Positions 1 through 9,309 of a stretch of 64,000 bases of DNA are shown here, piece after piece. The notes under the pieces are model-generated. The model ran no database searches. It was not told the DNA's origin and saw only the letters and a list, made by a program, of their open reading frames with translations. Position 1 is the stretch's first letter, and the number at the start of each line of letters is the position of its first letter. The DNA lies in the NCBI RefSeq assembly GCF_023821985.2, contig NZ_CP098805.1:248001-312000 (forward strand), written 5' to 3'. This DNA comes from Dyadobacter chenhuakuii (GTDB lineage: Bacteria; Bacteroidota; Bacteroidia; Cytophagales; Spirosomataceae). A program made the translations under genes and the position numbers.

Positions 1-206
1 GCGAGTTGCAGCAAATGATCCCGGATGTTCGCGATAGTCTTGTCAATATGTATCCTTCGGGCGATAAACACATGATCGTCGAGTTTATCTCGACGGGCAC
101 CGCGCCTGACAAGTCAAAATTTACGATGCCCATCTGCACCATTTTTACAATAGTAGACGGGAAGATTACACAGGATTTTACCTACTACGACAATTTTACC
201 GAGTAG
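1..206 (+). CDS. Partial SnoaL/NTF2-like protein, C-terminal end only
   Basis: The frame is open to the left edge, so only about the last 67 residues are seen and the true start lies outside. The visible part has the pattern of the SnoaL-like (NTF2-fold) family: a beta strand with VEFISTGTAPD, then CTIFTIVDGKI and a terminal YYDNF, which matches the usual end of these small alpha+beta barrels. Members serve as cyclases, isomerases, limonene-epoxide-hydrolase-like enzymes or ligand-binding proteins, so the substrate cannot be named. The downstream gene is a flavin oxidoreductase 105 bases away on the same strand. Confidence 0.7.
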   Translation, partial: ELQQMIPDVRDSLVNMYPSGDKHMIVEFISTGTAPDKSKFTMPICTIFTIVDGKITQDFTYYDNFTE

Positions 207-310
207 CTCAGAAGCCCGCCTTTTATTTGAGCAATGATCGCTAAGAGGGAACTCTGTGGCCAGCTAAATGTTTTTTACTAACAGTATTATTATTGTTAGT
301 AAAAACAGAT

Positions 311-1339
311 ATGGCAGACAAACTTATTGAAGATATACCTTTTTCCATTCTTGATCTTGCACCAATCACCGAAGGGAATAATGCATCCGTAACATTTAAA
401 AACAGCCTACGACTCGCACAGCGTGTCGAAGAGCTGGGCTATAACCGGTACTGGCTTGCCGAGCATCATAATATGGAAAGTGTTGCCAGCTCGGCAACTT
501 CGGTTTTGATCGGCTACATTGCCGGTGGCACAAAGAAAATCCGTGTAGGCAGTGGAGGCATTATGTTGCCCAATCACGCCCCGCTGGTCGTTGCCGAGCA
601 GTTTGGCACGCTTGACTCGCTTTACCCGGGGCGTATAGATCTGGGACTCGGACGCGCCCCGGGAACCGACCAGGTTACTGCTCGCGCGCTCAGGCGCAAC
701 TACATGGAATCTGCTCAGGATTTTCCCGATGATGTGATTGCATTGCAAAACTATTTTTCGCCGGACAATAAAAACGCCAAAGTCCGCGCTATTCCCGGTG
801 AAGGAGCAGACATACCAATCTGGATATTGGGTTCGAGTACCGACAGTGCGCAGCTGGCTGCCCACCTGGGATTACCTTATGCATTCGCGAGCCATTTTGC
901 ACCGACTCATTTCCTGACTGCTATTGAGCTTTACCGCCGCAATTTCAGGCCCTCTCAGTATCTTGCCCAGCCATATGTAATGGCGTGCGTAAATGTAATT
1001 GCAGCAGACACCAATCAGGAAGCTGAGCGGATTGCTACCTCTTTCTTTCAGCTGGCTACGGGCATTATTACGGGCAAACGCCGGCCTTTGCAGCCACCCG
1101 TGGAAAGCATGGACGGACTCTGGGGCGACTACGAAGAAGCGGCCGTCAGACAAATGATGAAATATACTTTTATCGGTGATCAGAAGAAGATTAGTGCTGA
1201 CCTGGCTTATTTCCAGCGGCATACGCAGCTTGACGAGCTAATGGTTACCAGCCACATCTATGATCCTGATGCGCGCATCCACAGCTATGAAATCCTGAAA
1301 GGCGTTCAGAATCAGGTATTAGCAGCGCATTCAGCATGA
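311..1339 (+). CDS. LLM-class (luciferase-like) flavin-dependent oxidoreductase
   Basis: Bacterial-luciferase-like TIM-barrel flavoprotein, about 342 residues, the normal size for the group 1 luciferase-family oxidoreductases (YhbW type). Family marks include [10 protein letters not shown] near residue 45, a [20 protein letters not shown] stretch, [17 protein letters not shown] and [14 protein letters not shown]. These enzymes use FMNH2 supplied by a partner reductase and oxygen; the substrate is unknown here. The ATG at 311 is preferred to an in-frame TTG at 293 because family members begin with a short leader before the [11 protein letters not shown] strand. It lies just upstream of, and converges with, the GH92 gene, with only 18 bases between stops. 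Confidence 0.9.
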   Translation: MADKLIEDIPFSILDLAPITEGNNASVTFKNSLRLAQRVEELGYNRYWLAEHHNMESVASSATSVLIGYIAGGTKKIRVGSGGIMLPNHAPLVVAEQFGTLDSLYPGRIDLGLGRAPGTDQVTARALRRNYMESAQDFPDDVIALQNYFSPDNKNAKVRAIPGEGADIPIWILGSSTDSAQLAAHLGLPYAFASHFAPTHFLTAIELYRRNFRPSQYLAQPYVMACVNVIAADTNQEAERIATSFFQLATGIITGKRRPLQPPVESMDGLWGDYEEAAVRQMMKYTFIGDQKKISADLAYFQRHTQLDELMVTSHIYDPDARIHSYEILKGVQNQVLAAHSA

Positions 1340-1357
1340 TGATAACTGCCGGGTAGT

Positions 1358-3724
1358 CTACTGTTCTGATGGAGGCGGCGTCTTTGTTCCCCATTGCTCG
1401 TTGGGCTTATCGCCCATGACAAAGCTTAGGGTGCCGCCTTTCATCAGCTCATCACGATACAGCCAGCAGTTATCCAGAGCAGCTCCGTTGAATGTTGCCG
1501 ATTGGACATATACATGATCCTTGCCGTTATTTTTTGTTTCAATCACAAGGGTTTTACCATTGCCCAAAGTAATGGTAACCTTATCAAATAAGGGACTGCC
1601 CAGTTCTATCACCGGCCTTTGATCTGTAAAGCCTTTTACATCAAAGAGTCCCAGTGCATTCATTACATACCAGGATCCGAGCTGTCCCTGGTCCTCATCC
1701 TGTCCGTAACCATAGCCATGTATGGGCTCGGTTCCGTAAAATTCGCGCCCGATGGCCCGGGTCCATTTCTGGGTCAACCACGGTTTTCCTGAGAAATTAA
1801 ATAACCAGCTGGTATGCAGGTTTGGCTGGTTTCCGTGGTTATAAATGGAATTAACCCCGGCAAATGCATCAATGGTTTTACCGCCGCCAAAACCCAGTTT
1901 TTCAGAAACAGTAAAAATGCTGTCGAGCCTGCTATTGAAATTGTCTTTGCTAATGGCATCGATGAGGCCGGCCGGGTTATGCGGGACATAGAATGTGTAT
2001 TGTACCGAGTTTCCTTCCTGAAAGCCGCGCCATGGCTGATACGGATCAAACTTACCTACAAAAGTGCCATCTATCTTCTTGGGCTGCATCAGCTTGTTTT
2101 GCGGGTTGAAAATATGCCGCCAGCCGTTTGATAGTTTAATGAGCTGACCATAATCCTGGGTTTTACCCAATGCTTTGGCCATCTGCGCGGCAGCAAATGC
2201 GCCGAAACTGTATTCCAATGTATGTGATCCTGAAAAATTAGATCCGGTGGAATCGGTGATGAAATCCTGTCCTGTCCGCTCTAAAAATGGCACGTAGCCA
2301 TGCGCTGTAAAGGCTTTGGTATCCAGCTTACCAGCGCCGACGGGCCGATTTTTATAATTTAGCTCGTTTGCCTTGATCGCATTATAGGCAAATTCCACAT
2401 CGTAATTGCGGATACCTGCATTGTAGGCGCCTGCGATGGCCAGCCCCACAAAGTTGGTTCCTACGCCTGATACAAATTCACTGTTGGCAATGCCATCACC
2501 AAACCAGCCTTTATCCTTGAAAATCTGCAAATGTGTATTGACAAAACTGCCATACCACTCGGGGTAGGACAGGGCCCACAGCTGGGTAATGTTCCAAAAG
2601 GCGCCCCATATAGCATCTGTATTGATGAATTCGTACGGCAGGTTCTTACTGTTTTGTACCGGAAGCTGCCCCGTCTTTCCGCCGTGCATGGGGTAGGCGC
2701 CGTTGACATCGCTGGCAATGCCTCTTCCCAGTAAGGCGTGATACAGACCGGTGTAGAATTTGATTTTGTTTTGCTCATCGCCGTCTTCAACTGCAATTTT
2801 CCCCAACTGCTGCTGCCAGATGGCCTGGGCCTGCGCTTTGGCCTTCTCAAAAGACAAACCCTTTGCCTCAGCAAGAAAATTTTGTTTTGCGTTCTGAATA
2901 GAGGTGTAGGACAGGCCGGTTTTAACTTCAATGATTTCCTTATTTTTTGTCTGGTAATGAAGCGCCAGGCCCGCACCCTTGCCTGCCGAGCTACGCTGGT
3001 TTGCTGTCACCTTATCAGCAGTGAAAGCTGTAACGGAGGCTGGCTTTTTGCTGAGCTCACCATAGAAGAACATGGCAATTTTTCCCTTGGGATCATATAT
3101 TTTCACATATTTGGGATAGGTGATCACGTAGCCTTCAAAGTGCGTATCATCAAGCATTTCAATGCGGGCATCTGTTACAATGTCGCTTTCGCCCTGCTTG
3201 TTTCCAATATCAAGGATAATGTGGGATTGCTTGTGCTCTGGGAATGTATAGCGCTGAAAACCAACCCTTTTGGTGGCCGTAAGCTCAGCGGTAATGTTAT
3301 AATCTTCCAGTAAAACCTTGTAGTAACCGGGCTGCGCCACCTGGCTTTTTCGGTCAAAGCCGGAACGATAACCTGTATGGGCAGAATCCAGATCACCCGG
3401 CTTGGTTTTGAGCGGTCCGGTCGCCGGCATATAGCTTACACCGCCTACCTGCCACTCATGAAAATGAACAAAACCTTCTATCGAATTTTGGCGCGTATCA
3501 TAGCCAACGGCTTCCCATCCCGACGGATTGCCATAATGTCCGTTTGTAGAAGGAGCAAGTTTAGCCATGCCGTAAGGAACCGCAGCAGGTGTATAAAAAA
3601 ACCAGCGGCTATGTGCAGTACCAATGTTTGGATCGACATATTTAAGAAAACTTTGCGCCTTAGCATGATGATATGCTGATAAGAACAACAGCCAGGCAAT
3701 AACAACACGGAATTTGGCTTTCAT
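1358..3724 (-). CDS. GH92 family alpha-mannosidase, secreted
   Basis: Exo-acting calcium-dependent alpha-mannosidase of glycoside hydrolase family 92 (788 residues, typical length). The first 23 or so residues are a signal peptide ending near HHAKAQ. GH92 marks are GTAHSRWFFYTPAAVPYGM, HFHEWQVGG, a QEGNSVQYTFYVPHN segment around residue 570 that carries the expected catalytic acid Glu, and QDEDQGQLGSWYVMNALG near residue 676 with the catalytic-base Asp region. Family members remove terminal alpha-1,2/1,3-linked mannose from N-glycans or yeast mannan; the exact linkage cannot be told from sequence. It is transcribed divergently from the mannose import and phosphorylation operon, and a second GH92 lies at 21668. 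Confidence 0.93.
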   Translation of the reverse strand: MKAKFRVVIAWLLFLSAYHHAKAQSFLKYVDPNIGTAHSRWFFYTPAAVPYGMAKLAPSTNGHYGNPSGWEAVGYDTRQNSIEGFVHFHEWQVGGVSYMPATGPLKTKPGDLDSAHTGYRSGFDRKSQVAQPGYYKVLLEDYNITAELTATKRVGFQRYTFPEHKQSHIILDIGNKQGESDIVTDARIEMLDDTHFEGYVITYPKYVKIYDPKGKIAMFFYGELSKKPASVTAFTADKVTANQRSSAGKGAGLALHYQTKNKEIIEVKTGLSYTSIQNAKQNFLAEAKGLSFEKAKAQAQAIWQQQLGKIAVEDGDEQNKIKFYTGLYHALLGRGIASDVNGAYPMHGGKTGQLPVQNSKNLPYEFINTDAIWGAFWNITQLWALSYPEWYGSFVNTHLQIFKDKGWFGDGIANSEFVSGVGTNFVGLAIAGAYNAGIRNYDVEFAYNAIKANELNYKNRPVGAGKLDTKAFTAHGYVPFLERTGQDFITDSTGSNFSGSHTLEYSFGAFAAAQMAKALGKTQDYGQLIKLSNGWRHIFNPQNKLMQPKKIDGTFVGKFDPYQPWRGFQEGNSVQYTFYVPHNPAGLIDAISKDNFNSRLDSIFTVSEKLGFGGGKTIDAFAGVNSIYNHGNQPNLHTSWLFNFSGKPWLTQKWTRAIGREFYGTEPIHGYGYGQDEDQGQLGSWYVMNALGLFDVKGFTDQRPVIELGSPLFDKVTITLGNGKTLVIETKNNGKDHVYVQSATFNGAALDNCWLYRDELMKGGTLSFVMGDKPNEQWGTKTPPPSEQ

Positions 3725-3816
3725 AAAGGTAGATTTAGTAATCGCTTTTGGATCTTGTTTATAAACTTATGATCTTTTGTTTGTATTTTTCAATGTGTCA
3801 ACATGCCGATCACAGA

Positions 3817-3846
3817 TTCAGGCAAAATTTACCTAAACTATTTTTG
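3817..3846 (+). promoter_or_regulatory. Candidate promoter of the propeller/MFS/ROK/isomerase operon
   Basis: TATTTTTG at 3839-3846 fits the Bacteroidota -7 element TAnnTTTG. A TTC (a weak version of the -33 TTG) sits at 3817-3819, 19 bases upstream. Transcription would start near 3853 and leave a leader of about 70 bases that contains the inverted repeat at 3874-3891. The -7 match is exact, the -33 match is not. Confidence 0.45.
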
Positions 3847-3873
3847 TTTCACCATAATTTCTATACATTTAAA

Positions 3874-3891
3874 TGTTCATACATACGAACA
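3874..3891. promoter_or_regulatory. Imperfect inverted repeat, possible GntR operator
   Basis: TGTTC and GAACA form 5-base perfect arms around ATACATAC, with further symmetric TA steps inside. It lies in the divergent region between the GH92 gene and the mannose operon, just downstream of the candidate promoter, where a repressor would block elongation. It is related to, but weaker than, the TTTGTA/TACAAA repeats at 10247 and 15509. The assignment to the regulator at 9310 is inference. Confidence 0.4.
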
Positions 3892-3923
3892 TATTCTTTA
3901 GCGCTGACATTTATCGCAAACGA

Positions 3924-5135
3924 ATGAAACTGCAACCCTTCTTTATTTACAGCATGCTGACTCTGCTGACGGCACTATCTTCCTGTGGCGGACAAAAGGT
4001 GCAGGATGAGGTCCATATCAATGAAAAGGAATTTACGGCAGAAGCTGATTCGGAGTGGACCAACATGTTCCTTAGAAAATCAGGATGGTTCGGCGGTGAC
4101 GGGATATTTGCTATTCCGCTGTCGGGCCGCGATAGTGAGAAAAATGACAGTCTGCTGTTTCTGTTCAGTGATACAATGGTGGGAGAAATTCAGAGAGATT
4201 CCTTGCAGCCACGCTTTGTCATGGTCAATAACTCCGTGTCGCTACTAAAAGGTAAAACGGCTGATTCCTCCAAGATGGCATTCAAAATAGCCAGCCAAAA
4301 CGGAACCTATAAAGCCATTTTCAGCCCCAAGACAAACAAGCCGGACAAAGACACCTACTTTTGGCTGGGCGATGGGTTTGTTAATCCCGATGCAGGTAAA
4401 GACCTTTTTATTTTTGCTTATCAAATCACCAATACGCACGATAAATCGCCTTTTCCTTTCAAGGAAACGGGTAATGTATTGATCCGCGTGCCAGCCGGAA
4501 GTCCTTTTCCTTATGCCGACCAGCAGCAAAAACCGCTTCCATTCAATGACTACAAAAGTGAAGGGGAGACCATATCTTTTGGAGCAGGCATTTTTAACAA
4601 CACTGCGTCTGCGGGAGAGGCCGAGCCGGATGGTCTTGCATATGTTTATGGGATAAAAGGCAAAAGCAAGCAGCTCGTTTCGGCCCGGGTTAAGCCCGGA
4701 CAGATCGATGCCTTCAGCGAATGGGAGTTTTGGAATGGCCAGGGCTGGTCTAAGGATGTCAAGTCCGTGAAAGCATTGAGCGATTCAGTCTCCAATGAAA
4801 TGAGCGTAAGCCGGCTGGCCAAAGGCAAATACGCATTGGTTTATCAGCTGGGCAGTATTTTTCCTCAGATTTGCATGCAGCTCGGCCCCACGCCCGTAGG
4901 CCCGTTCGGCCCCAGGATTGTGCTTTATAAAACCACAAATGATATCCAGGACCCGGATTTGTTTACTTATAATGCCAAAGCGCACCCGGCATTGTCAGCG
5001 CCGGGCGAGCTACTGATTTCCTATAATGTGAATAGTTTTAAATTTTTTGAGATTATCACAAAAAAGCCTAACCTGTATCGCCCGCGGTTTGTAAGGGTTA
5101 AGTTCAGCCAACAATCTTCCCAAACAAACCATTGA
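3924..5135 (+). CDS. Lipoprotein with predicted five-bladed propeller fold (DUF5005/DUF4185-like)
   Basis: About 403 residues. The ATG at 3924 gives a clean lipoprotein signal (MKLQPFFIYSMLTLLTALSSC, lipobox LSSC), while the ATG at 3873 would place 17 polar residues before it, so 3924 is chosen. The mature part opens with SGWFGGDGIFAIPLSG and LLFLFSDTMVGE, later YFWLGDGFVNP and IQDPDLFTYN, a pattern of repeated Asp-containing blade turns as in DUF5005/DUF4185 or GH43/GH117-like propellers. Such proteins bind or cleave glycans at the cell surface; no catalytic triad can be assigned safely. It is the first gene of the operon, and its stop lies 2 bases before the MFS start. Confidence 0.6.
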   Translation: MKLQPFFIYSMLTLLTALSSCGGQKVQDEVHINEKEFTAEADSEWTNMFLRKSGWFGGDGIFAIPLSGRDSEKNDSLLFLFSDTMVGEIQRDSLQPRFVMVNNSVSLLKGKTADSSKMAFKIASQNGTYKAIFSPKTNKPDKDTYFWLGDGFVNPDAGKDLFIFAYQITNTHDKSPFPFKETGNVLIRVPAGSPFPYADQQQKPLPFNDYKSEGETISFGAGIFNNTASAGEAEPDGLAYVYGIKGKSKQLVSARVKPGQIDAFSEWEFWNGQGWSKDVKSVKALSDSVSNEMSVSRLAKGKYALVYQLGSIFPQICMQLGPTPVGPFGPRIVLYKTTNDIQDPDLFTYNAKAHPALSAPGELLISYNVNSFKFFEIITKKPNLYRPRFVRVKFSQQSSQTNH

Positions 5136-5137
5136 GT

Positions 5138-6508
5138 ATGATAAGCGAAGAGACCGATACATTACCAGCTAAAAACCGGCTGCCCTACATCATGCTCATT
5201 ACCAGCGTTGCTGCATTCGGAGGCTTTCTATTTGGCTACGATACAGCCGTGATCGCCGGGGCGATTGGTTACCTGCAAGTCAAATTCAATTTGTCTCCGC
5301 TGATGGTGGGCTGGGCTGCCAGCAGCGCCATATGGGGTTGTGTGCTGGGAGCCATGTCGGCGGGTTATCTCAGCGATCGCTACGGCCGCAAGGCCGTTCT
5401 GATCGCCACTGCGGTTCTTTTTGCGCTGCCCGCCTACGGCTCAGCGGTTGTTAATGATCTGACGAGCTTCATTATCATGCGGCTGCTTGGGGGCATTGGG
5501 GTAGGGGCGGCTTCCATGCTGTGCCCCATGTACATTTCTGAGATTGCCCCTTCGCGCCTGCGGGGCCGTCTGGTGACGCTCTATCAGCTTGCCATCGTGC
5601 TGGGAATTAACATTATATACGTCATTAATCTGAAAATAAGCCAGGCGGGTGACCAGGCCTGGAACATTGAATACGGCTGGCGGTATATGCTGGGCTCGGA
5701 GGTGATTCCGGCCGTAGTGTTCTTTATATTATTGTTCTTTGTGCCCGAAAGTCCACGGTGGCTGGCAGCACAAGCCAAAGATGAAGCCGCTAAGAAGATC
5801 CTCGAAAAGATCAACGGTAAAGCCGTTGCCCAGCAGATATTTACAGAGATCTCCAAAAGTCTGCGCGACGAAAAAGGCAGGCTAAGCGATTTATTGGACC
5901 CAAAGCTTCGTAAGCCACTTTTGATCGGTATTGTGCTGGCACTTTTTTCACAGATTACCGGCATCAATGCAGTCATTTATTATGCACCCGAAATATTCAA
6001 AAGCATTGGTTTTGGCGCCGAATCGGCTTTTACACAGACCATCATTATCGGCGTAGTCAACATGCTCTTTACGTTGGTGGCCATCTGGCTTATCGATCGG
6101 GCCGGCAGGCGAAGTCTTCTGATCTGGGGTGTGGCCGGCATGATCATCTGCCTTTTTGCCACAGGAATCTGCTTTTATTTTCATTTCGACAAAGGACCTT
6201 GGGTGCTTATATTTATCCTGGGCTACATTGCCAGTTTTGCCGTATCGCTGGGGCCCATTCCTTGGGTGCTGATGTCTGAGATATTCCCCACCAAGATCAG
6301 GGGGATTGCTATGTCGGTGGCTACATTGATATTATGGATGGGTGTTGTGGCCATCACGCAGCTTACGCCCTATTTTTTGGGAACATTCGGCGGGGCGGTT
6401 ACATTCTGGATTTTCATGCTGAATGCAGTCATTATATGGATTTTTACAATTAAAAAAATCCCGGAAACCAAAAACAGGTCCCTGGAAGAAATTGAAAGAA
6501 GCTGGTAG
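5138..6508 (+). CDS. Sugar:proton symporter, MFS sugar porter family
   Basis: Inner-membrane sugar importer of about 456 residues with twelve predicted membrane segments. Sugar-porter signatures are all present: GYDTAVIAG in helix 1, DRYGRKAVL in the loop 2-3, a PESPRWL motif after helix 6, DRAGRRSLL in the loop 8-9, and PETKNRSLEEIE at the C-terminus. This makes it a relative of XylE/GlcP/GLUT. Mannose or glucose is the likely cargo because the next two genes encode a ROK kinase and mannose-6-phosphate isomerase; that is inference from context. ATG 5138 is used rather than the TTG that overlaps the previous stop. Confidence 0.9.
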   Translation: MISEETDTLPAKNRLPYIMLITSVAAFGGFLFGYDTAVIAGAIGYLQVKFNLSPLMVGWAASSAIWGCVLGAMSAGYLSDRYGRKAVLIATAVLFALPAYGSAVVNDLTSFIIMRLLGGIGVGAASMLCPMYISEIAPSRLRGRLVTLYQLAIVLGINIIYVINLKISQAGDQAWNIEYGWRYMLGSEVIPAVVFFILLFFVPESPRWLAAQAKDEAAKKILEKINGKAVAQQIFTEISKSLRDEKGRLSDLLDPKLRKPLLIGIVLALFSQITGINAVIYYAPEIFKSIGFGAESAFTQTIIIGVVNMLFTLVAIWLIDRAGRRSLLIWGVAGMIICLFATGICFYFHFDKGPWVLIFILGYIASFAVSLGPIPWVLMSEIFPTKIRGIAMSVATLILWMGVVAITQLTPYFLGTFGGAVTFWIFMLNAVIIWIFTIKKIPETKNRSLEEIERSW

Positions 6509-6550
6509 GGATCAAAGAATAAACTGGGAAAGGCTATTGCAGAATCTGAA

Positions 6551-7510
6551 ATGAAAGACATTTTTATAGGAGTTGATTTTGGCGGCACCCGCATCAAATT
6601 AGGGATTGTTTTTCAGGGGCAGATCATTGCCGACGCCAACATTGAAGCGGCCTCCGAGCTGAGCTTTGAGCAAAGGCTCGCCGATATTGCTTTGGAGATG
6701 AAGCATTTGCTATCGCAAGGCGCGTACAGGCTGATAGGGATCGGTTTTGCCTTTCCCGGCATTGTCAATTTTTATACAGGCAGGATTTTATCCAAATATG
6801 TAAAATATCCGGGCGCTGAAAATGTAGATCTGCAGGCGTGGGCAAAAGTGAATTTTGGCGTTCCCATAGCCGTTGAAAATGATGCCCGGGCCGCACTCAT
6901 AGGGGAATGGAAACATGGCGCAGGCATGATGAGCACCGATCTGGTGCTGGTAACATTGGGAACCGGCGTAGGCACAGGCGCCCTGGTCAATGGCGCGCCG
7001 CTGCGGGGAAAGAACTTTATAGGCGGCAACCTGGGAGGGCATTCCACCATCAACTTTGAGGGAAGCATCTGCAACTGCGGCAATGTGGGCTGCGTGGAAA
7101 GTGAAAGCTCCACCTGGGCGCTGACCCAGATTGCAAAAGCATCTGCCGAATTTGCTTCAAGCAAACTGGCAGAGTTACAGATCATTGATTTTAAAAACTT
7201 GTTTGAGCTGGCAGCTCAGGGCGACGCGCTGGCCATAACATTGCAGGAGCGCTGCCTGAAAGTCTGGTCGTTATGCGTGATTAACCTGATCCATGCCTAT
7301 GATCCCCAGAAAGTTATTTTTGGCGGAGGGATCATCAAAAGCAGTCACATTATTTTGCCCTATATCAAAGAAATGCTCGATAAGCACAGCTGGATCGGCT
7401 CTGGCGATGTGGATCTGGTTGTGGCTGCCCGTCCTGAACATGCGGGGATATTGGGTGTATATGAATTATTGAAACAAAAAATTACTGATAATGCAATCGA
7501 ATTACGATAA
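6551..7510 (+). CDS. ROK family sugar kinase (glucokinase/mannokinase type)
   Basis: Cytosolic hexose kinase, 319 residues. The N-terminus has the phosphate-binding DFGGTRIKLGIV loop; ENDARAALIGEW supplies the sugar-binding and catalytic Asp region; VTLGTGVGTGALVNG is the second ATP motif; and CNCGNVGCVES is the ROK zinc site (CxCGxxGCxE). There is no helix-turn-helix in front, so it is an enzyme and not a NagC-like regulator. Between a sugar permease and mannose-6-phosphate isomerase, the likely job is mannose (and glucose) to 6-phosphate. Its end overlaps the isomerase start by 20 bases, which suggests coupled translation. Confidence 0.9.
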   Translation: MKDIFIGVDFGGTRIKLGIVFQGQIIADANIEAASELSFEQRLADIALEMKHLLSQGAYRLIGIGFAFPGIVNFYTGRILSKYVKYPGAENVDLQAWAKVNFGVPIAVENDARAALIGEWKHGAGMMSTDLVLVTLGTGVGTGALVNGAPLRGKNFIGGNLGGHSTINFEGSICNCGNVGCVESESSTWALTQIAKASAEFASSKLAELQIIDFKNLFELAAQGDALAITLQERCLKVWSLCVINLIHAYDPQKVIFGGGIIKSSHIILPYIKEMLDKHSWIGSGDVDLVVAARPEHAGILGVYELLKQKITDNAIELR

Positions 7511-9242
7511 GTATCCATACGTTGAAATTAGTGAATCCTCGGAGCTGTGTTTTGCTGGCTGGCAGCATATTTTCGATGAAATAATGCGGCTCGCTGAGCT
7601 GAAAGGCCAAAGCAAAACCGTGATCTGCATGGACGTGTATCATGGCGTGGACGCAGCAGAAATGCTGGATGCCATAAAGGCGCATCTGCCAGCAGCCACA
7701 GTTATCCAAACAAATGCTTGCCTGAAAGATGCAGCTCAGATCCAGCAAATGGTGTTTCCGTATGTAACCGATGATGCTATTTTTGGCAGAATCAATAATC
7801 TTCAAATCCATGACTTTTTTGATGGGCCCAAGCTGGAAAAACAAAAAGACCAGATTCGAGATTTAGCCTCAGGCACAGTGGTGGTTTTCGGAGAAGGAGC
7901 GGCGCTGTTTGCTGACGCGGACATTTTAATTTATGCAGATTTGGCGCGCTGGGAAATCCAGAAGAGAATGAAGCGCGGACAGGTAGGCAATTTTGGAGTC
8001 AATAATCTTGATGAGAGCTTTGCAGCAAAATACAAACAGGGATATTTTCTGGACTGGCGGGTTTTTGACAAGCATAAGCTCGCTTTTTTCGATCAGATAG
8101 ACTTTTTCATGGATGCCAACATTGCCGGCCAGCCCAAAATGCTGGGCGCTGAGATATACCGCAGCGGTTTGGATCAGACCGTCGGTCGTCCCTTCCGGGT
8201 TGTGCCTTTCTTTGATCCAGGCCCGTGGGGAGGACAATGGCTGAAAGAAGTCGCCGATCTGGACCGGGATGAAATTAACTATGCCTGGGGTTTTGACTGT
8301 GTTCCCGAAGAGAACAGTCTGCATTTTAGGATTGGTGAGCACATCTTCGAGCTTCCCTCGATCAACCTGGTTCTCACCCGGCCGCAGCAGCTGCTTGGGC
8401 AGGCAGTCTACAATGAGTTTGGTGCCGAATTTCCGATCCGCTTTGATTTTCTGGACACCATGCAGGGCGGTAATCTGAGCTTGCAGGTGCATCCCACGCG
8501 GGCATATATCCAGGAGCATTTCGGCATGAGCTATACCCAGGATGAGAGTTATTATTTCCTGGAAGCAGACCAGGATGCCTGCGTATATCTGGGAACACGT
8601 AATAAAGTAGATGCGGCGGCTATGATTGCCGACCTGGAAAAAGCCCAGAAAGAATTAACTGATTTTGATGCAGAGAAATATGTCAACAAACTGCCTGTAA
8701 AAAAGCACGACCACATTCTGATCCCTGCGGGAACGATCCACTGCTCTGGCAAAAATGCTGTGGTGCTGGAAATTTCAGCCACACCCTACATCTTTACTTT
8801 CAAATTGTGGGATTGGGGCCGCCTGGGCATGGATGGCAAGCCGCGGCCCATCAACATTGAGCACGGCAAAAATGTGATCGATTACAGCAGGGATGAGGAT
8901 TGGGTAAAGCAGCATCTGGTGAATAACATTACCAGCATTTCGCTCAATGGTCATCTCAAAGAGGAGTCGACCGGCCTGCATGAAACGCAGTTCATTGAGA
9001 CCCGCAGGCATTGGTTTGATTCGAAAGTAACGCACTATACCCACGGGACACTGAATGTGGTCAATCTGGTGGAAGGCAGCCAGGTGCTCGTGGAAAGTCC
9101 GGATAATCTGTTTGAGCCTTACGTGATCCATTATGCTGAAACCTTTATAGTGCCGGCTAGTGTGGCTGTTTACACCATTACGCCAGCAGGCAATGCGGCA
9201 GGGACAAAATGCGCCACGCTGAAAGCATACGTGAGAACTTAG
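7491..9242 (+). CDS. Class I mannose-6-phosphate isomerase with extra N-terminal domain
   Basis: Converts mannose-6-phosphate to fructose-6-phosphate. The C-terminal part (about 285-583) is the cupin-type isomerase with zinc ligands in place: Q332 and H334 in LQVHP, E352 in DESYYFL and H417 in GTIHCSG. At 583 residues it is much longer than the usual 320-400, because residues 1 to about 260 form an added domain (VICMDVYHG, LIYADLARWEIQKRMKRG) that resembles a nucleoside-kinase-like alpha/beta fold without an obvious P-loop. Long isomerases like this occur in Bacteroidota. It is last in the operon, and the regulator gene follows after its own promoter. Confidence 0.88.
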   Translation: MQSNYDKYPYVEISESSELCFAGWQHIFDEIMRLAELKGQSKTVICMDVYHGVDAAEMLDAIKAHLPAATVIQTNACLKDAAQIQQMVFPYVTDDAIFGRINNLQIHDFFDGPKLEKQKDQIRDLASGTVVVFGEGAALFADADILIYADLARWEIQKRMKRGQVGNFGVNNLDESFAAKYKQGYFLDWRVFDKHKLAFFDQIDFFMDANIAGQPKMLGAEIYRSGLDQTVGRPFRVVPFFDPGPWGGQWLKEVADLDRDEINYAWGFDCVPEENSLHFRIGEHIFELPSINLVLTRPQQLLGQAVYNEFGAEFPIRFDFLDTMQGGNLSLQVHPTRAYIQEHFGMSYTQDESYYFLEADQDACVYLGTRNKVDAAAMIADLEKAQKELTDFDAEKYVNKLPVKKHDHILIPAGTIHCSGKNAVVLEISATPYIFTFKLWDWGRLGMDGKPRPINIEHGKNVIDYSRDEDWVKQHLVNNITSISLNGHLKEESTGLHETQFIETRRHWFDSKVTHYTHGTLNVVNLVEGSQVLVESPDNLFEPYVIHYAETFIVPASVAVYTITPAGNAAGTKCATLKAYVRT

Positions 9243-9255
9243 CGGGTCTGGTTGC

Positions 9256-9284
9256 TTGAAAGGAATCTGAAATCGCTATTTTTG
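9256..9284 (+). promoter_or_regulatory. Promoter of the GntR regulator gene
   Basis: TTG at 9256-9258, then 18 bases, then TATTTTTG at 9277-9284, an exact TAnnTTTG element. Transcription would start near 9291, about 19 bases before the ATG at 9310. This suggests that the regulator can be made independently of the upstream operon. Confidence 0.6.
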
Positions 9285-9309
9285 TGATTCTCTACTCAAT
9301 TTGTCGACC

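Noticed and set aside
2738..3313. A 191-codon plus-strand frame inside the GH92 gene
   Set aside because: It lies wholly antisense to a secure GH92 coding region and its product shows no family or signal.
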